Positions 9,523 to 18,279 of a stretch of DNA of 59,717 bases are shown here, in pieces (the stretch's first letter is position 1; each line of letters starts with the position of its first letter). Position numbers and translations under genes: made by a program. Origin of the DNA: Betaproteobacteria bacterium Ga0077540 (lineage in GTDB: Bacteria > Pseudomonadota > Gammaproteobacteria > Burkholderiales > Methylophilaceae); assembly GCA_001464125.1 (NCBI GenBank), contig LNEP01000013.1:1-59717 (forward strand), read 5' to 3'. The notes beneath the pieces were generated by a model. The model was not told where the DNA came from. It did no database searches and worked only from the letters and a program-made list of their open reading frames with translations.

Positions 9523-10728
9523 TTACTCTATTTGCGGTGCAGAGAATGCCGAAGGCTTTTGCAGTGCATGTTGATACTGTATCACCAGATGGGTATATAA
9601 CGCTAATAGCTTCTCGGCTTGTGCTACTGCTGTCCATTTCTGTTTTGCATATACTTGCCCACGCAAACCAAGTGCCTCACGCTGCTGTGGATTGATCAGT
9701 AAAGCTTGAATCTTTTCCACAAAGTCCAGCTCATTTTCCTGAGCAATTCTCGCACCTTGATCCTCCACCAACACAGAAGCTGTGCCTAACTCGGCAATTG
9801 CAACCACTGGTGTGGCCTGCGCCATCGCTTCAAGCAATACCAAACCCTGCGTTTCACTCTTAGAGGCAAACACAAAAATATCGGCCGATTGATAACAGGC
9901 ATTCAGCTCGGTGTTACGGTCTAAATAGCCCAAAAACTGGACGTATTTTTGAATGCCTAACTGATGCACTTGTTGTTTTAAGCTAGCCTCGGCCGGACCT
10001 TCTCCTGTAATCAGCAGCAAGATATCCGGCACTTCATCAGCCAGAATACGCACAACTTCTAATAAAAAACTGATATTTTTTTCATGCGCCACACGCCCCA
10101 CATACAACAACATAGGGCGTTGTGCCGGAATGCCATGTTTCGCGCGAAATGCTGCGCCATCCGCAGGGGCAAAGCTGTTAAGCTGCAACCCGGTGGCTAT
10201 CACTTCGGATGGCGTATGTACGCCATAGGTGCGTAAGACATCAAGCATAGGTTGGGATGGAGACACTAGTGCATCAATTTGATTGCACTGGCTTTTTGAA
10301 ATCATCCTAGCCAAGCCACGCGCCATAAACTGTGGAATGATTGGTAAATAGTGATGCAGGTAATCCTCAAAGAAGGTGTGGTATGTTTCCAGCACAGGGA
10401 TATTCAATGCTTTAGCCAATTGCAAGCCTGCGTAGTGGGCCACAAAAGGGGTGTGGATATGCAACACATCATATGATTGTTGCTTGAGTTTAGGTAACAG
10501 CGCTTTGACCTCGCCGAATTTCATCAGCTTATCTTCAGGGTCAAAGTAAATATTGCGCGATGGCACGCGCGTAATCCATGCTTCATCTTCTGTTTCAATG
10601 CCATAGTCCGGCGCAATGAGGTGCACCGTATGTCCCATTTGCTGCAATTGCGCCGCAAACGTTCTAATACTTGTGGACACCCCATTCACGCGGGGGAAGT
10701 ACACATCAGAAATCAGCAATACATTCAT
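9523..10728 (-). CDS. GT4 family glycosyltransferase, candidate diacylglycerol glycolipid synthase
   Basis: The 401-residue product has the GT-B fold of family GT4. The N-terminal acceptor domain opens MNVLLISDVYFPRVNGVSTSIRTF. The C-terminal donor domain has YVGRVAHEKNI and the EX7E-type motif FASKSETQGLVLLEAMA. The PRVNGV-start is shared with Agt/SqdX/MgtA-like enzymes that glycosylate diacylglycerol or transfer mannose. It sits next to pst, is divergent from a secreted phospholipase C-like gene, and has a candidate Pho box 47 bp upstream. I infer that it makes phosphate-free glycolipid from diacylglycerol under phosphate starvation. The sugar donor and acceptor cannot be read from sequence, so an LPS or mannosyl role remains possible. 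The family call is sure; the lipid role is inference. Confidence 0.85.
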   Translation of the reverse strand: MNVLLISDVYFPRVNGVSTSIRTFAAQLQQMGHTVHLIAPDYGIETEDEAWITRVPSRNIYFDPEDKLMKFGEVKALLPKLKQQSYDVLHIHTPFVAHYAGLQLAKALNIPVLETYHTFFEDYLHHYLPIIPQFMARGLARMISKSQCNQIDALVSPSQPMLDVLRTYGVHTPSEVIATGLQLNSFAPADGAAFRAKHGIPAQRPMLLYVGRVAHEKNISFLLEVVRILADEVPDILLLITGEGPAEASLKQQVHQLGIQKYVQFLGYLDRNTELNACYQSADIFVFASKSETQGLVLLEAMAQATPVVAIAELGTASVLVEDQGARIAQENELDFVEKIQALLINPQQREALGLRGQVYAKQKWTAVAQAEKLLALYTHLVIQYQHALQKPSAFSAPQIE

Positions 10729-10774
10729 GTAGTTATCATCTTTTATATGAGTCTCCTGATGCTAACTTCGGAAT

Positions 10775-10792
10775 ATGACAACCATGTGAATA
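10775..10792 (-). promoter_or_regulatory. Candidate Pho box for the GT4 gene
   Basis: On the minus strand TATTCAC-ATGG-TTGTCAT: two half-sites 11 bp apart, the second matching CTGTCAT at 6 of 7. It lies 47 bp before the glycosyltransferase start, within the divergent promoter shared with the phospholipase gene. Confidence 0.5.
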
Positions 10793-10813
10793 CATCACAT
10801 TCAGCCATATACA

Positions 10814-10853
10814 GCGTCATCGAATCTTCATATGGGCGTCACGTCAGCTTCAT
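10814..10853 (+). promoter_or_regulatory. Four-repeat Pho box upstream of the phospholipase C gene
   Basis: Four 7-mers at exact 11-bp intervals: GCGTCAT (10814), TCTTCAT (10825), GCGTCAC (10836) and GCTTCAT (10847). Each ends in TCAT or TCAC like the PhoB half-site CTGTCAT, and the 11-bp period is that of tandem PhoB binding. It ends 22 bp before the start codon at 10876. The individual half-sites are only moderate matches; the periodicity is the strong evidence. Confidence 0.65.
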
Positions 10854-10875
10854 TTGACCATGTAAAAGTGCTCGC

Positions 10876-11739
10876 ATGCAGAAAAATATAATGATTAAAG
10901 TGCTATGGGGTTTCCCGCTTTTCATTTATGCGATAGATGCTAACGCGTGGGGGTTATTTACCCATATTTATTTTGCCCAATATATTGTGCTGGCCACCCC
11001 CATGCTAGACCCCAGAGTGCAAAATGTGATTAAGAGGTTTCCGCAGCTGGTGATGGCAGGCGCTTGCTTGCCAGATCTCGCTTTGATTTCTAAACACTTC
11101 AAGACTACCCACGAATGGCAGCAAGCGCAGACATTGCTGTCTTCAGCCAACACCGATGAAGAACTGGCGATTGCCGTGGGCTATGCCAGCCACTTGTTTG
11201 TAGATATTGTGGCGCATAACCATTTTGTACCAGCATTTGAAGCCAAATGGCTCAACGCTTCTATCGTCACACACGTGACGTCGGAATGGGCAATGGACGC
11301 ACACATTCGCAAACATCTGCAGGCGCGCCCGTTTCAACTACTCAGGCAGCATATGCATATCATTGCGCCGTTTATTGCACAAAGCTTTCAATGCGCCCAA
11401 AAGCAAGCCTTTGGTGCGCTACGTCGTTTGGCTTGGGCGGATAAACTGCTGCGTTTTAGCATGCTATCTCAACTGTGCTTACACAGAATTAAACACCGTG
11501 ATGATGAGTTTGTATTGAAACTAGATTACTACTTACAGCAAACACACCAAGCTTTACAGCAGTTTGAACCAGTACTAAAGGGACAAACACCTGCCTTATT
11601 TGCAGAACTGACGCATATGAGCGCAACGGAAATGGCGGCTTGGCGCGAGAAATGTTTGATTGAAGCAAGAATGCGCTTAACTACTGTAGTACAAGTTTAC
11701 CAAGATTATCAACCGCAATTGACCACGCCGCACGCTTAG
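10876..11739 (+). CDS. Secreted zinc-dependent phospholipase C family protein
   Basis: The 287-residue product has an N-terminal signal sequence ending ANA-W, so the mature protein would begin with Trp25. In the Bacillus cereus phospholipase C family the mature N-terminal Trp itself ligates zinc. Other expected ligands are present in order: His30, Asp67 (CLPD), His79, His106/Asp110 (HLFVD), His114 or His116, and the HxxxE pair His133/Glu137 (HVTSE). Known members cleave phosphatidylcholine or other phospholipids to diacylglycerol plus phospho-headgroup. It is divergent from the GT4 gene with a four-repeat Pho box upstream. I infer that it liberates diacylglycerol and phosphate from membrane phospholipids during phosphate limitation. 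An S1/P1-like or other PF00882-type hydrolase with different substrate is possible. Confidence 0.8.
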   Translation: MQKNIMIKVLWGFPLFIYAIDANAWGLFTHIYFAQYIVLATPMLDPRVQNVIKRFPQLVMAGACLPDLALISKHFKTTHEWQQAQTLLSSANTDEELAIAVGYASHLFVDIVAHNHFVPAFEAKWLNASIVTHVTSEWAMDAHIRKHLQARPFQLLRQHMHIIAPFIAQSFQCAQKQAFGALRRLAWADKLLRFSMLSQLCLHRIKHRDDEFVLKLDYYLQQTHQALQQFEPVLKGQTPALFAELTHMSATEMAAWREKCLIEARMRLTTVVQVYQDYQPQLTTPHA

Positions 11740-11796
11740 CTCATAAATATTATCGATGTGTTGAAATGTAGTGCTATGGCTTTTAGCTCTGTGAAA

Positions 11797-11831
11797 ATCA
11801 AATAGAAACGCCCATCTGGGTAAGATGGGCG
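11797..11831 (-). terminator. Hairpin terminator downstream of the PAP2 gene
   Basis: Perfect 9-bp stem CGCCCATCT/AGATGGGCG with a 5-base loop at 11809-11831. On the minus strand it is followed by the T-rich TTTCTATTTGATTTTC, so it best serves the leftward PAP2 gene. It may also slow the convergent phospholipase transcript. Confidence 0.6.
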
Positions 11832-11870
11832 TGCAGTCGAGCAAGTAATTTAGACTATTAAACTAGCTAT

Positions 11871-12407
11871 TTATATTATTAAAAACGAGCCGTGCACAAT
11901 CAAGTAGCCTATCAATGCGCCGGCCAATACATCGCTTGGGTAGTGCAAACCCAAAATCACTCGTGACATAGCCACCATGAGCATAAACGGCACAAGCAAA
12001 AATGCCAGCACAGGATAGTAAGCAATAGCAATCAAGCCAAACACCACAGCGTGTAATGTATGGCCAGAGGGAAAGCTAAAATGATCCAGCGGCTTACCAA
12101 CCACCCATACGTCTTGGCGCACTTGGAATGGGCGTGGGCGGTGCGTTTTGAGTTTCAACCATTTGTAAACTAACGTTCCAGTGAGTCCAGCAGCCATCAT
12201 ATGCATTACCGGCTTCAAGCCTTCGCTTTGCTCAACCAGCATAATCGCAGCCATCAACAGATACCAGAACACGCCATCGCCTAAACGGCTGACTGCACGG
12301 AATACATCACGGATAATACGGTACTGGTTAGTGTGGCTCACGCTCACACACAGCGCGCTATCCATTGCCTGCATCCGGTGTAAATATAAACGCATAGTAT
12401 TATTCAT
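11871..12407 (-). CDS. PAP2 family membrane phosphatase
   Basis: Type-2 phosphatidic acid phosphatase family, acting on lipid phosphates at the inner membrane with its active site facing the periplasm. All three catalytic motifs are present: KLKTHRPRP (KX6RP), FPSGHTLH (PSGH) and SRVILGLHYPSD (SRX5HX3D). About five hydrophobic spans are visible. The start at 12407 gives 178 residues and has AAGGA six bases upstream; ATG 12410 and TTG 12413 are alternatives. A three-repeat Pho box lies about 50 bp upstream. Substrates could be phosphatidate, phosphatidylglycerol phosphate or undecaprenyl pyrophosphate. The Pho-box context suggests a role in phosphate salvage or diacylglycerol supply; that part is inference. 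Confidence 0.88.
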   Translation of the reverse strand: MNNTMRLYLHRMQAMDSALCVSVSHTNQYRIIRDVFRAVSRLGDGVFWYLLMAAIMLVEQSEGLKPVMHMMAAGLTGTLVYKWLKLKTHRPRPFQVRQDVWVVGKPLDHFSFPSGHTLHAVVFGLIAIAYYPVLAFLLVPFMLMVAMSRVILGLHYPSDVLAGALIGYLIVHGSFLII

Positions 12408-12454
12408 CATCAATCCTTATTGCTATATTGATGTTGCCATCATGCAAAACCCAC

Positions 12455-12483
12455 ATGAAGCATGCATGACAACTAGATGAACT
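12455..12483 (-). promoter_or_regulatory. Three-repeat Pho box upstream of the PAP2 gene
   Basis: On the minus strand AGTTCAT, TTGTCAT and GCTTCAT begin at 12483, 12472 and 12461, exactly 11 bp apart. The middle repeat is 6 of 7 to CTGTCAT and identical to the first repeat at pstS1; the third is identical to a repeat at the phospholipase gene. The box lies 47-75 bp before the start codon. Confidence 0.65.
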
Positions 12484-12490
12484 TTTTTTG

Positions 12491-12516
12491 AAGCCCTACA
12501 CGATGTTGCAGGGCTT
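12491..12516 (-). other. Hairpin downstream of glmM
   Basis: AAGCCCT/AGGGCTT arms with an internal bulged ACA/TGC. On the glmM strand no T run follows, so it is at best a weak terminator for glmM. The T run is on the plus strand, where no gene reads in. The PAP2 Pho box begins immediately beyond it. Confidence 0.4.
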
Positions 12517-12526
12517 TTATTAAGAC

Positions 12527-13879
12527 TTATGCCGCTGCTTTTTTGACTTCTGCAGCAATATCTTCAGCCAACTGTTGCACCAGTGCGCTGTCTTGCCCTT
12601 CTACCATCACGCGTATTTTGGGCTCTGTACCAGAAGCCCTTAACAGCACACGGCCTGAGCCATTTAACTTAGCTTCTGCAGTACGCACCGAAGCTTGTAT
12701 GCCAGCATGGTTCAAATCCAATTTTTGCGCGGTGGTCACGTTTATCAACACTTGCGGATACAGAGTTAAGCCTGAGCCTAACTCTGCCAGTGTTTTGCCG
12801 CTCTCACGCAACGACTGCAGTACTTGCAATGCAGCGATAATCGCGTCGCCACTGGTGTGTTTGTCTAGCGTTAAAATATGGCCTGAATTTTCACCGCCCA
12901 ATTTCCAGTTCTTTTCATTCAGTAATTCTAGGACATAGCGGTCGCCCACTTTGGCGCGGGCAAATGGAATTTGATGTTGTTTGAGCGCATGCTCCAACGC
13001 CAAATTGGTCATCAAGGTGCCGGCCACACCACCTTTTAATTTACCCTTAGCATACAATCCCAAGGCAATCACATATAACAACTGGTCGCCATCTAATAAG
13101 GCACCATGCTGATCCACCATCATCACACGGTCGCCATCGCCATCAAACGCAATACCTAAATCCGCTTGATGCGCTAACACTGCTTTTTGCAGCGCTTGCG
13201 GGTGGGTAGACCCAACCTGTTCATTAATATTGATACCATCCGGCTGATTGCCTATAGCGATCACTTCAGCACCCAACTCATGGAACACATCGGGCGCCAC
13301 ATGATACGTTGCACCATGTGCGCAATCCAGCACAATCTTCAATCCGCGTAAATCCAAATGGTTGGGGAATGTACTTTTACAAAACTCAATATAACGACCA
13401 GCCGCATCGTCCACACGCTTAGCTTTGCCTAGTAACGCAGACTCCATCACCTGCATCGGCTGCGCCAACTCTGCCTCAATCGCATACTCCACCTCATCCG
13501 GCAGCTTTGCACCTTGGCTAGAGAAAAACTTAATGCCGTTATCGTAATAAGGGTTATGCGATGCGGAAATGACTATCCCAGCCTGTGCCCTTAATGCACG
13601 CGTCAAGTAAGCCACAGCGGGAGTTGGCATAGGACCAGTAAGCAACACATCGACACCAGCTGCAGATAGCCCTGCTTCTAAGGCCGCTTCAAACATATAG
13701 CCGGAGATACGTGTGTCTTTACCGATTAGAACGGCTGGGCGCACACCTTTAGGCAAGTGCTCCCGCTTCGCCAACACACGACCTGCCGCGTAGCCCAAAC
13801 GCATCACAAAATCCGGCGTAATGACAGACTCCCCTACTTTGCCGCGAATACCGTCTGTTCCAAAATACTGTTTGCTCAT
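12527..13879 (-). CDS. glmM: Phosphoglucosamine mutase
   Basis: Converts glucosamine-6-phosphate to glucosamine-1-phosphate for UDP-GlcNAc, feeding peptidoglycan and lipid A. ATG 13879 gives 450 residues starting [13 protein letters not shown], as in E. coli; a GTG three bases upstream is less likely. The phosphoserine loop [15 protein letters not shown] (Ser107), the metal loop AFDGDGDR and the sugar-binding GGENSGH are all present. It follows folP and ftsH on the same strand, the conserved ftsH-folP-glmM order. Confidence 0.97.
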   Translation of the reverse strand: MSKQYFGTDGIRGKVGESVITPDFVMRLGYAAGRVLAKREHLPKGVRPAVLIGKDTRISGYMFEAALEAGLSAAGVDVLLTGPMPTPAVAYLTRALRAQAGIVISASHNPYYDNGIKFFSSQGAKLPDEVEYAIEAELAQPMQVMESALLGKAKRVDDAAGRYIEFCKSTFPNHLDLRGLKIVLDCAHGATYHVAPDVFHELGAEVIAIGNQPDGININEQVGSTHPQALQKAVLAHQADLGIAFDGDGDRVMMVDQHGALLDGDQLLYVIALGLYAKGKLKGGVAGTLMTNLALEHALKQHQIPFARAKVGDRYVLELLNEKNWKLGGENSGHILTLDKHTSGDAIIAALQVLQSLRESGKTLAELGSGLTLYPQVLINVTTAQKLDLNHAGIQASVRTAEAKLNGSGRVLLRASGTEPKIRVMVEGQDSALVQQLAEDIAAEVKKAAA

Positions 13880-13939
13880 CACTATTTATCCATACCCTAA
13901 ACATTTATTTTTATAAAATCATCTACGCTACGTGCATCA

Positions 13940-14761
13940 CTAAGCAATCGCCGCAACCACCTTCAATGCCTCAACAGTGGCTTTCACATCATGGACGCGC
14001 ACGATGTTCGCCCCTTTCATTACAGAAATCACGGCAGCCGCTACGCTGGCATGTAAACGCGCATCCACGTCCTGACCTGTTACTTGTCCCAACACTGATT
14101 TACGCGATAGTCCGACTAGAAGCGGATAACCTAAATCTTGCAAGCTCGCCAACTCTTGAATTAGCCGAATATTATGCGCCCGTGTTTTTCCGAAACCAAA
14201 GCCAGGATCTAGCAGGATACGCTTTTTAGCTATTCCTGCCTGAAGGCAAGCTTCTGCTCGCGAAGCAAGAAACGATTTCACCTCGGCAACCACATCGGTA
14301 TAAGCTGGATCGTCTTGCATGGTTTGCGGCGTACCTTGCATATGCATTAAGCATACGCCAACATCACTAGCAGCGACCGCCTCCATCGCACCCGCCTCCT
14401 GCAACGCACGCACATCATTGACTATGGTTGCACCCGCACGAATCGCTTCAACCATCACTGCGGGCTTATAAGTGTCAATCGAAATAGGGACTTGGACATG
14501 ACGCGCCAACGCTTCTATCACCGGGATGACGCGATTCAACTCCTCCTGCAATGGGACCGGTGTTGCATTCGGGCGGGTAGACTCTCCACCCACGTCCAAA
14601 ATATCTGCACCCTGCTCCACCAAGGCCAATGCATGCTCTACTGCAGCCGAGGTATGCACATATTGCCCACCATCGGAAAAAGAATCCGGTGTGACATTCA
14701 CAATGCCCATCACGTGTGGGCGTTTAAGTGCTAATTCGAATTGTGCGCAATGCAGTATCAT
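13940..14761 (-). CDS. folP: Dihydropteroate synthase
   Basis: Condenses pterin pyrophosphate with p-aminobenzoate in folate synthesis; the sulfonamide target. The 273 residues include MGIVNVTPDSFSDGG (pterin-site start), DVGGESTRPNATPV, SIDTYKP, NDV and the C-terminal IVRVHDV, all diagnostic. ATG 14761 places 17 residues before MGIVNV, matching E. coli. The intrinsic terminator behind ftsH ends only a few bases before this ATG and no Shine-Dalgarno sequence is visible, so expression depends on terminator read-through or a promoter inside ftsH. Folate cofactors matter in methylotrophs for C1 transfer. Confidence 0.96.
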   Translation of the reverse strand: MILHCAQFELALKRPHVMGIVNVTPDSFSDGGQYVHTSAAVEHALALVEQGADILDVGGESTRPNATPVPLQEELNRVIPVIEALARHVQVPISIDTYKPAVMVEAIRAGATIVNDVRALQEAGAMEAVAASDVGVCLMHMQGTPQTMQDDPAYTDVVAEVKSFLASRAEACLQAGIAKKRILLDPGFGFGKTRAHNIRLIQELASLQDLGYPLLVGLSRKSVLGQVTGQDVDARLHASVAAAVISVMKGANIVRVHDVKATVEALKVVAAIA

Positions 14762-14765
14762 CAAT

Positions 14766-14802
14766 AAAAAAGGGTTGGTCTAAATTCGCATTTAGCCAAC
14801 CC
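14766..14802 (-). terminator. Intrinsic terminator between ftsH and folP
   Basis: On the minus strand GGGTTGG...CCAACCC with inner TAAAT/ATTTA pairing, followed by TTTTTTATT. The T run abuts the folP start codon. Confidence 0.85.
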
Positions 14803-14821
14803 CGTTGTCCTAACAGTTCAA

Positions 14822-16717
14822 TTAGTCATTTTTTGCGGTAGGTTGCGGCGCTGGATTCACCACAGTACCACCTGCGCCACCACCGGAAGATGGTTTAGTT
14901 GTAGTTTGGCGCGGTTTAGGCACTCGCACTGGCAAGCCAGCCATGATGTCATTGATTTGGTCAGCATCGATGGTTTCATACTCCATCAATGCAGCCGTCA
15001 TCGCCTCAACCTTATCACGATTATCTTCTAACAACTTACGTGCAATGCCATACTGTTCGTCCAAAATTCGGCGAATCTCTGCGTCCACTTTTTGTTGTGT
15101 AGCTTCAGATACAGTTTTAGAACTCATACTACCAAAGAATGAATCCTGCTCGTTGCCAGCATACACCATAGTGCCCAATGCTTCAGACATGCCGTACTTA
15201 GTCACCATATCGCGCGCCAATTTAGTTGCACGTTCAAAGTCGTTAGATGCACCTGTAGACATCTGATGCATAAAAATTTCTTCAGCAATACGTCCACCGA
15301 ACAAGATCGAAATTTCTTCCAACATCTTGTCCTTGTAGTTGCTGATACGATCAAACTCTGGCAACTGCCATGTCAGCCCTAAAGCCCAACCGCGCGGCAT
15401 GATGGTTACTTTGTGCACAGGATCAGCCTTAGGCAGTAGCTTCGCAACCACAGCATGACCGCTCTCGTGATAAGCAGTGTTGCGACGTTCTTCTTCACGC
15501 ATCACCATAGATTTGCGTTCAGGTCCCATAAAGATTTTATCTTTGGCATCTTCGAAGTCTTGCATATCTACAGTGCGCTTATTACGACGCGCTGCAAACA
15601 GTGCGGCTTCATTCACCAAGTTAGCCAAATCTGCGCCACTAAAGCCAGGGGTACCGCGCGCCAAAATGTCCGCTTTCACATCTGGATCAATCGGCACTTT
15701 ACGCATATGCACCAGCAAGATTTGCTCGCGACCTTTAATATCTGGTAAGCCCACCATCACTTGACGATCAAAACGGCCAGGTCGCAACAAAGCTTTATCC
15801 AACACATCGGCACGGTTGGTTGCAGCAATCACAATCACACCGGAATTGGCTTCAAAACCGTCCATCTCTACCAACATCTGGTTCAATGTTTGTTCACGTT
15901 CATCGTTACCACCGCCAGTGCCTGCACCACGACTACGGCCCACTGCATCAATCTCATCAATAAAGATAATGCAAGGTGAGTTCTTTTTGGCAGTTTCAAA
16001 CATATCACGAACACGTGCCGCACCCACACCCACAAACATTTCCACAAAGTCAGAACCGGAAATTGTGAAGAATGGCACTTTAGCTTCACCCGCAATCGCA
16101 CGAGCTAGCAAAGTTTTACCAGTACCCGGAGGGCCAACCATGAGTACACCGCGTGGGATACGTCCACCCAATTTTTGGAATTTGCTTGGATCGCGCAAAA
16201 ACTCGACCAATTCAGTCACTTCTTCTTTGGCTTCATCGCAACCAGCGACATCCGCAAACGTAGTTTGATTAGAGCTTTCGTCTAATTGACGTGCCTTGCT
16301 TTTACCGAATGAGAATGGGCCGCCGCCTTTGCCACCACCTTGCATTTGACGCATGAAGAAAATCCAGACACCAATCAGCAAAATCATGGGGAACCAAGAA
16401 ACGAAAATGCTCATCAGCAGCGACTCTTGTTCTTCTGGTTTGGCTTCAACGACCACATTATTTTTTAACAAGTCAGATACCAACCATGGGTCAGTCGGTG
16501 CATAGGTATTAAAGTTCTTACCTTGATGCGTTGTGGCGCGTAGCACGCGACCATCAATTTGCACTTTCGCAATATTGCCAGCTTTGACTTCTTGCATGAA
16601 TTGAGAATAGACCACTTGACTGTCAGCTTTGTTGGAGCTACCAAACTGATTAAAAGCGGTCATCAGCACCAATGCAATAGCAAGCCAAATTGCAATACTT
16701 TTTGCGATATTATTCAA
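14822..16717 (-). CDS. ftsH: ATP-dependent zinc metalloprotease FtsH
   Basis: Membrane-anchored AAA+ protease that degrades misassembled membrane proteins, and in E. coli LpxC and sigma-32. The 631 residues show TM1 (about 6-24), a periplasmic domain, TM2 near 108-124 ([13 protein letters not shown]), Walker A GPPGTGKT (about 193), Walker [13 protein letters not shown], the SRH region, and zinc site HESGH (about 417). The start is TTG 16717: it is preceded by AAGGA at six bases, and the residues that follow align with the E. coli N-terminus, so no ATG is needed. The C-terminal tail is Gly/Pro/Thr-rich. It sits between rlmE and folP, the usual order. Confidence 0.97.
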   Translation of the reverse strand: MNNIAKSIAIWLAIALVLMTAFNQFGSSNKADSQVVYSQFMQEVKAGNIAKVQIDGRVLRATTHQGKNFNTYAPTDPWLVSDLLKNNVVVEAKPEEQESLLMSIFVSWFPMILLIGVWIFFMRQMQGGGKGGGPFSFGKSKARQLDESSNQTTFADVAGCDEAKEEVTELVEFLRDPSKFQKLGGRIPRGVLMVGPPGTGKTLLARAIAGEAKVPFFTISGSDFVEMFVGVGAARVRDMFETAKKNSPCIIFIDEIDAVGRSRGAGTGGGNDEREQTLNQMLVEMDGFEANSGVIVIAATNRADVLDKALLRPGRFDRQVMVGLPDIKGREQILLVHMRKVPIDPDVKADILARGTPGFSGADLANLVNEAALFAARRNKRTVDMQDFEDAKDKIFMGPERKSMVMREEERRNTAYHESGHAVVAKLLPKADPVHKVTIMPRGWALGLTWQLPEFDRISNYKDKMLEEISILFGGRIAEEIFMHQMSTGASNDFERATKLARDMVTKYGMSEALGTMVYAGNEQDSFFGSMSSKTVSEATQQKVDAEIRRILDEQYGIARKLLEDNRDKVEAMTAALMEYETIDADQINDIMAGLPVRVPKPRQTTTKPSSGGGAGGTVVNPAPQPTAKND

Positions 16718-16818
16718 TTGTGTTCCTTCACCTAATTATAGGGTAGATTTATTTTATACCTTTTTATCGGCATGATGTTGCATAAATAAAGTGTTGCATA
16801 AAACAATCGTAGTGTCAG

Positions 16819-17436
16819 TCACTTGCGTTTTAATCCAAGCAAATAAACCTCGCTGCTTCGGTCTCGCGATGCTTTGGGTTTGCGCGTAACGACTTTTTCA
16901 AACTGCCCGCGCATCACCCTCACCAAATCATCAAAACCACTGCCAATGAACACTTTGACCAAGAAATTACCACCCGGTTTCAGCCAGTCCTGACTAAATT
17001 CCAATGCAAGCTCAGTCAAATACGCTGCCCCAGCTTGGTCAACATCTTTTACACCACTAATATTGGGGGCCATATCTGCAATTACAAGGTCAACTGGTTT
17101 ATTATTCAAAGCAGTCTCTAACTGCTTAAGAACAGACTCTTCCCTAAAATCGCCTTGAATAAACTCAACGTGTGCGATCGGATGCATATCCAAAATATCC
17201 AATGCAATAATTCGGCCTTGGCCTTTTAATCGCTGCACCACCACTTGTGACCAACTGCCAGGTGTAGAGCCTAAATCCACCACAGTCATGCCGGGCTTAA
17301 TTAACTTGTCCTTATCATCAATTTCAATCAACTTATACGCAGCACGCGCACGATAACCATCTTTTTGCGCCATTTTGACATATGGGTCATTTAGATGTTC
17401 TTGCATCCATGCTTTACTTGTTCTTGATGGTTTCAT
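16819..17436 (-). CDS. rlmE: 23S rRNA (uridine-2552-2'-O) methyltransferase
   Basis: Heat-shock rRNA methylase (FtsJ/RrmJ) that modifies U2552 in the A-loop of the large subunit. The 205 residues carry the SAM motif VDLGSTPGSWSQ and the catalytic K-D-K-E tetrad in RAAYKL, IADMAPNISG, FLVKVF and SSEVYLLG. The length matches the family. It is immediately upstream of ftsH and divergent from yhbY, a widely conserved arrangement. Confidence 0.97.
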   Translation of the reverse strand: MKPSRTSKAWMQEHLNDPYVKMAQKDGYRARAAYKLIEIDDKDKLIKPGMTVVDLGSTPGSWSQVVVQRLKGQGRIIALDILDMHPIAHVEFIQGDFREESVLKQLETALNNKPVDLVIADMAPNISGVKDVDQAGAAYLTELALEFSQDWLKPGGNFLVKVFIGSGFDDLVRVMRGQFEKVVTRKPKASRDRSSEVYLLGLKRK

Positions 17437-17490
17437 ATGGAATTAATGGCTTCGTGATAAAATAATGAATATTGAAATGAATTGAATATT

Positions 17491-17799
17491 ATGCAACTTA
17501 AAACCAAACAAATCGCGCACTTACGTGGCTTAGCACACAATTTAAATCCGGTCGTCATGATTGGCAACCAAGGCTTAACCGATAATGTGCTTAAAGAAAT
17601 TGAGTTAAATCTAAATGCGCATGAATTGATTAAAGTGCAAGTGGCTGGAGATGATCGCGATGCACGTAAAGCGATCTATGCCGAAATCTGCGACAAAACC
17701 AATGCGGTAGCTGTGCATCATATTGGCAAACAGTTAGTGTTTTATCGGCCAAGTGAGACCATCAAAGAGTCCGCCAAGGTTGTGATTCCTAAACTGTGA
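17491..17799 (+). CDS. yhbY: YhbY/CRM-domain RNA-binding protein
   Basis: Small ribosome-associated protein linked to 50S assembly. The 102 residues contain the CRM-domain GNQG loop (PVVMIGNQGLT) and HELIKVQVAGDDRD. The longer frame begins at TTG 17482; ATG 17491 (MQLKTKQIAHLRG) matches the E. coli start and is preferred. It is divergent from rlmE with 54 bp between start codons, so the two share a promoter region. Confidence 0.93.
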   Translation: MQLKTKQIAHLRGLAHNLNPVVMIGNQGLTDNVLKEIELNLNAHELIKVQVAGDDRDARKAIYAEICDKTNAVAVHHIGKQLVFYRPSETIKESAKVVIPKL

Positions 17800-17808
17800 G
17801 TAGTCCAT

Positions 17809-17832
17809 AAGGCGGCCAATACACACCGCCTT
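17809..17832. terminator. Hairpin between convergent yhbY and the DUF4149 gene
   Basis: AAGGCGG/CCGCCTT, 7-bp perfect stem and 10-base loop, lying between two convergent stops. No clear T run on either strand, so it is a candidate terminator only. Confidence 0.45.
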
Positions 17833-17839
17833 GCAAAGA

Positions 17840-18277
17840 TTAACGCGCTTTTAGCACCACTACAAATCCTAATAAGCACTCAATCACATAGGCTACGCTG
17901 GATACCCCATGCCATGTACTAAAGCGGCTGGCAAATACGCTATGCATCACATCGTCAGGTAAAGCGCTGGCTTTTAATTGTGCTAACAATGGCTGTATAC
18001 CAAAATGCCCCGCCAGCACTAGCAACAGCATGACCATAATGGCCCAAAAATAACTCTGCTTGAGCGCTGCGGTTCCAAATTCAACCAAACGCTGAATCAA
18101 CAAGTAAAACGCACTGGCCATGCCGATATAGCTGACCAGCGTAAACAATCTACCCGCTACCTGCCCAGCGGTTTGACGGCTCTGCAGCGTATCAAACAGT
18201 ACATACGCTGTCAGACCCGTCATCCATAAAGCACCTACCCATAAGGTAATGATAATTAAGGTAAATTTGCGAGACAT
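17840..18277 (-). CDS. DUF4149-type four-helix membrane protein
   Basis: The 145-residue integral membrane protein has four hydrophobic spans (about 6-28, 42-64, 76-96, 122-143), with GALWMTGLTAYVLF at the start and FSTWHGVSSVAYVIE near the end, a pattern of the DUF4149/TMEM205-like family. Function unknown. Its start lies 2 bp after the greA stop, so the two are co-transcribed; greA-DUF4149 pairing recurs in betaproteobacteria as far as I recall. Confidence 0.75.
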   Translation of the reverse strand: MSRKFTLIIITLWVGALWMTGLTAYVLFDTLQSRQTAGQVAGRLFTLVSYIGMASAFYLLIQRLVEFGTAALKQSYFWAIMVMLLLVLAGHFGIQPLLAQLKASALPDDVMHSVFASRFSTWHGVSSVAYVIECLLGFVVVLKAR

Positions 18278-18279
18278 AG

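Noticed and set aside
9523..10728. GT4 gene as another LPS-core glycosyltransferase
   Set aside because: Possible, but it lies 20 kb from the core genes, next to pst and with a Pho-like site, so a lipid role fits better; not excluded.
12491..12516. Hairpin as a strong glmM terminator
   Set aside because: The T run is on the opposite strand, where nothing is transcribed into it; kept only as a hairpin.
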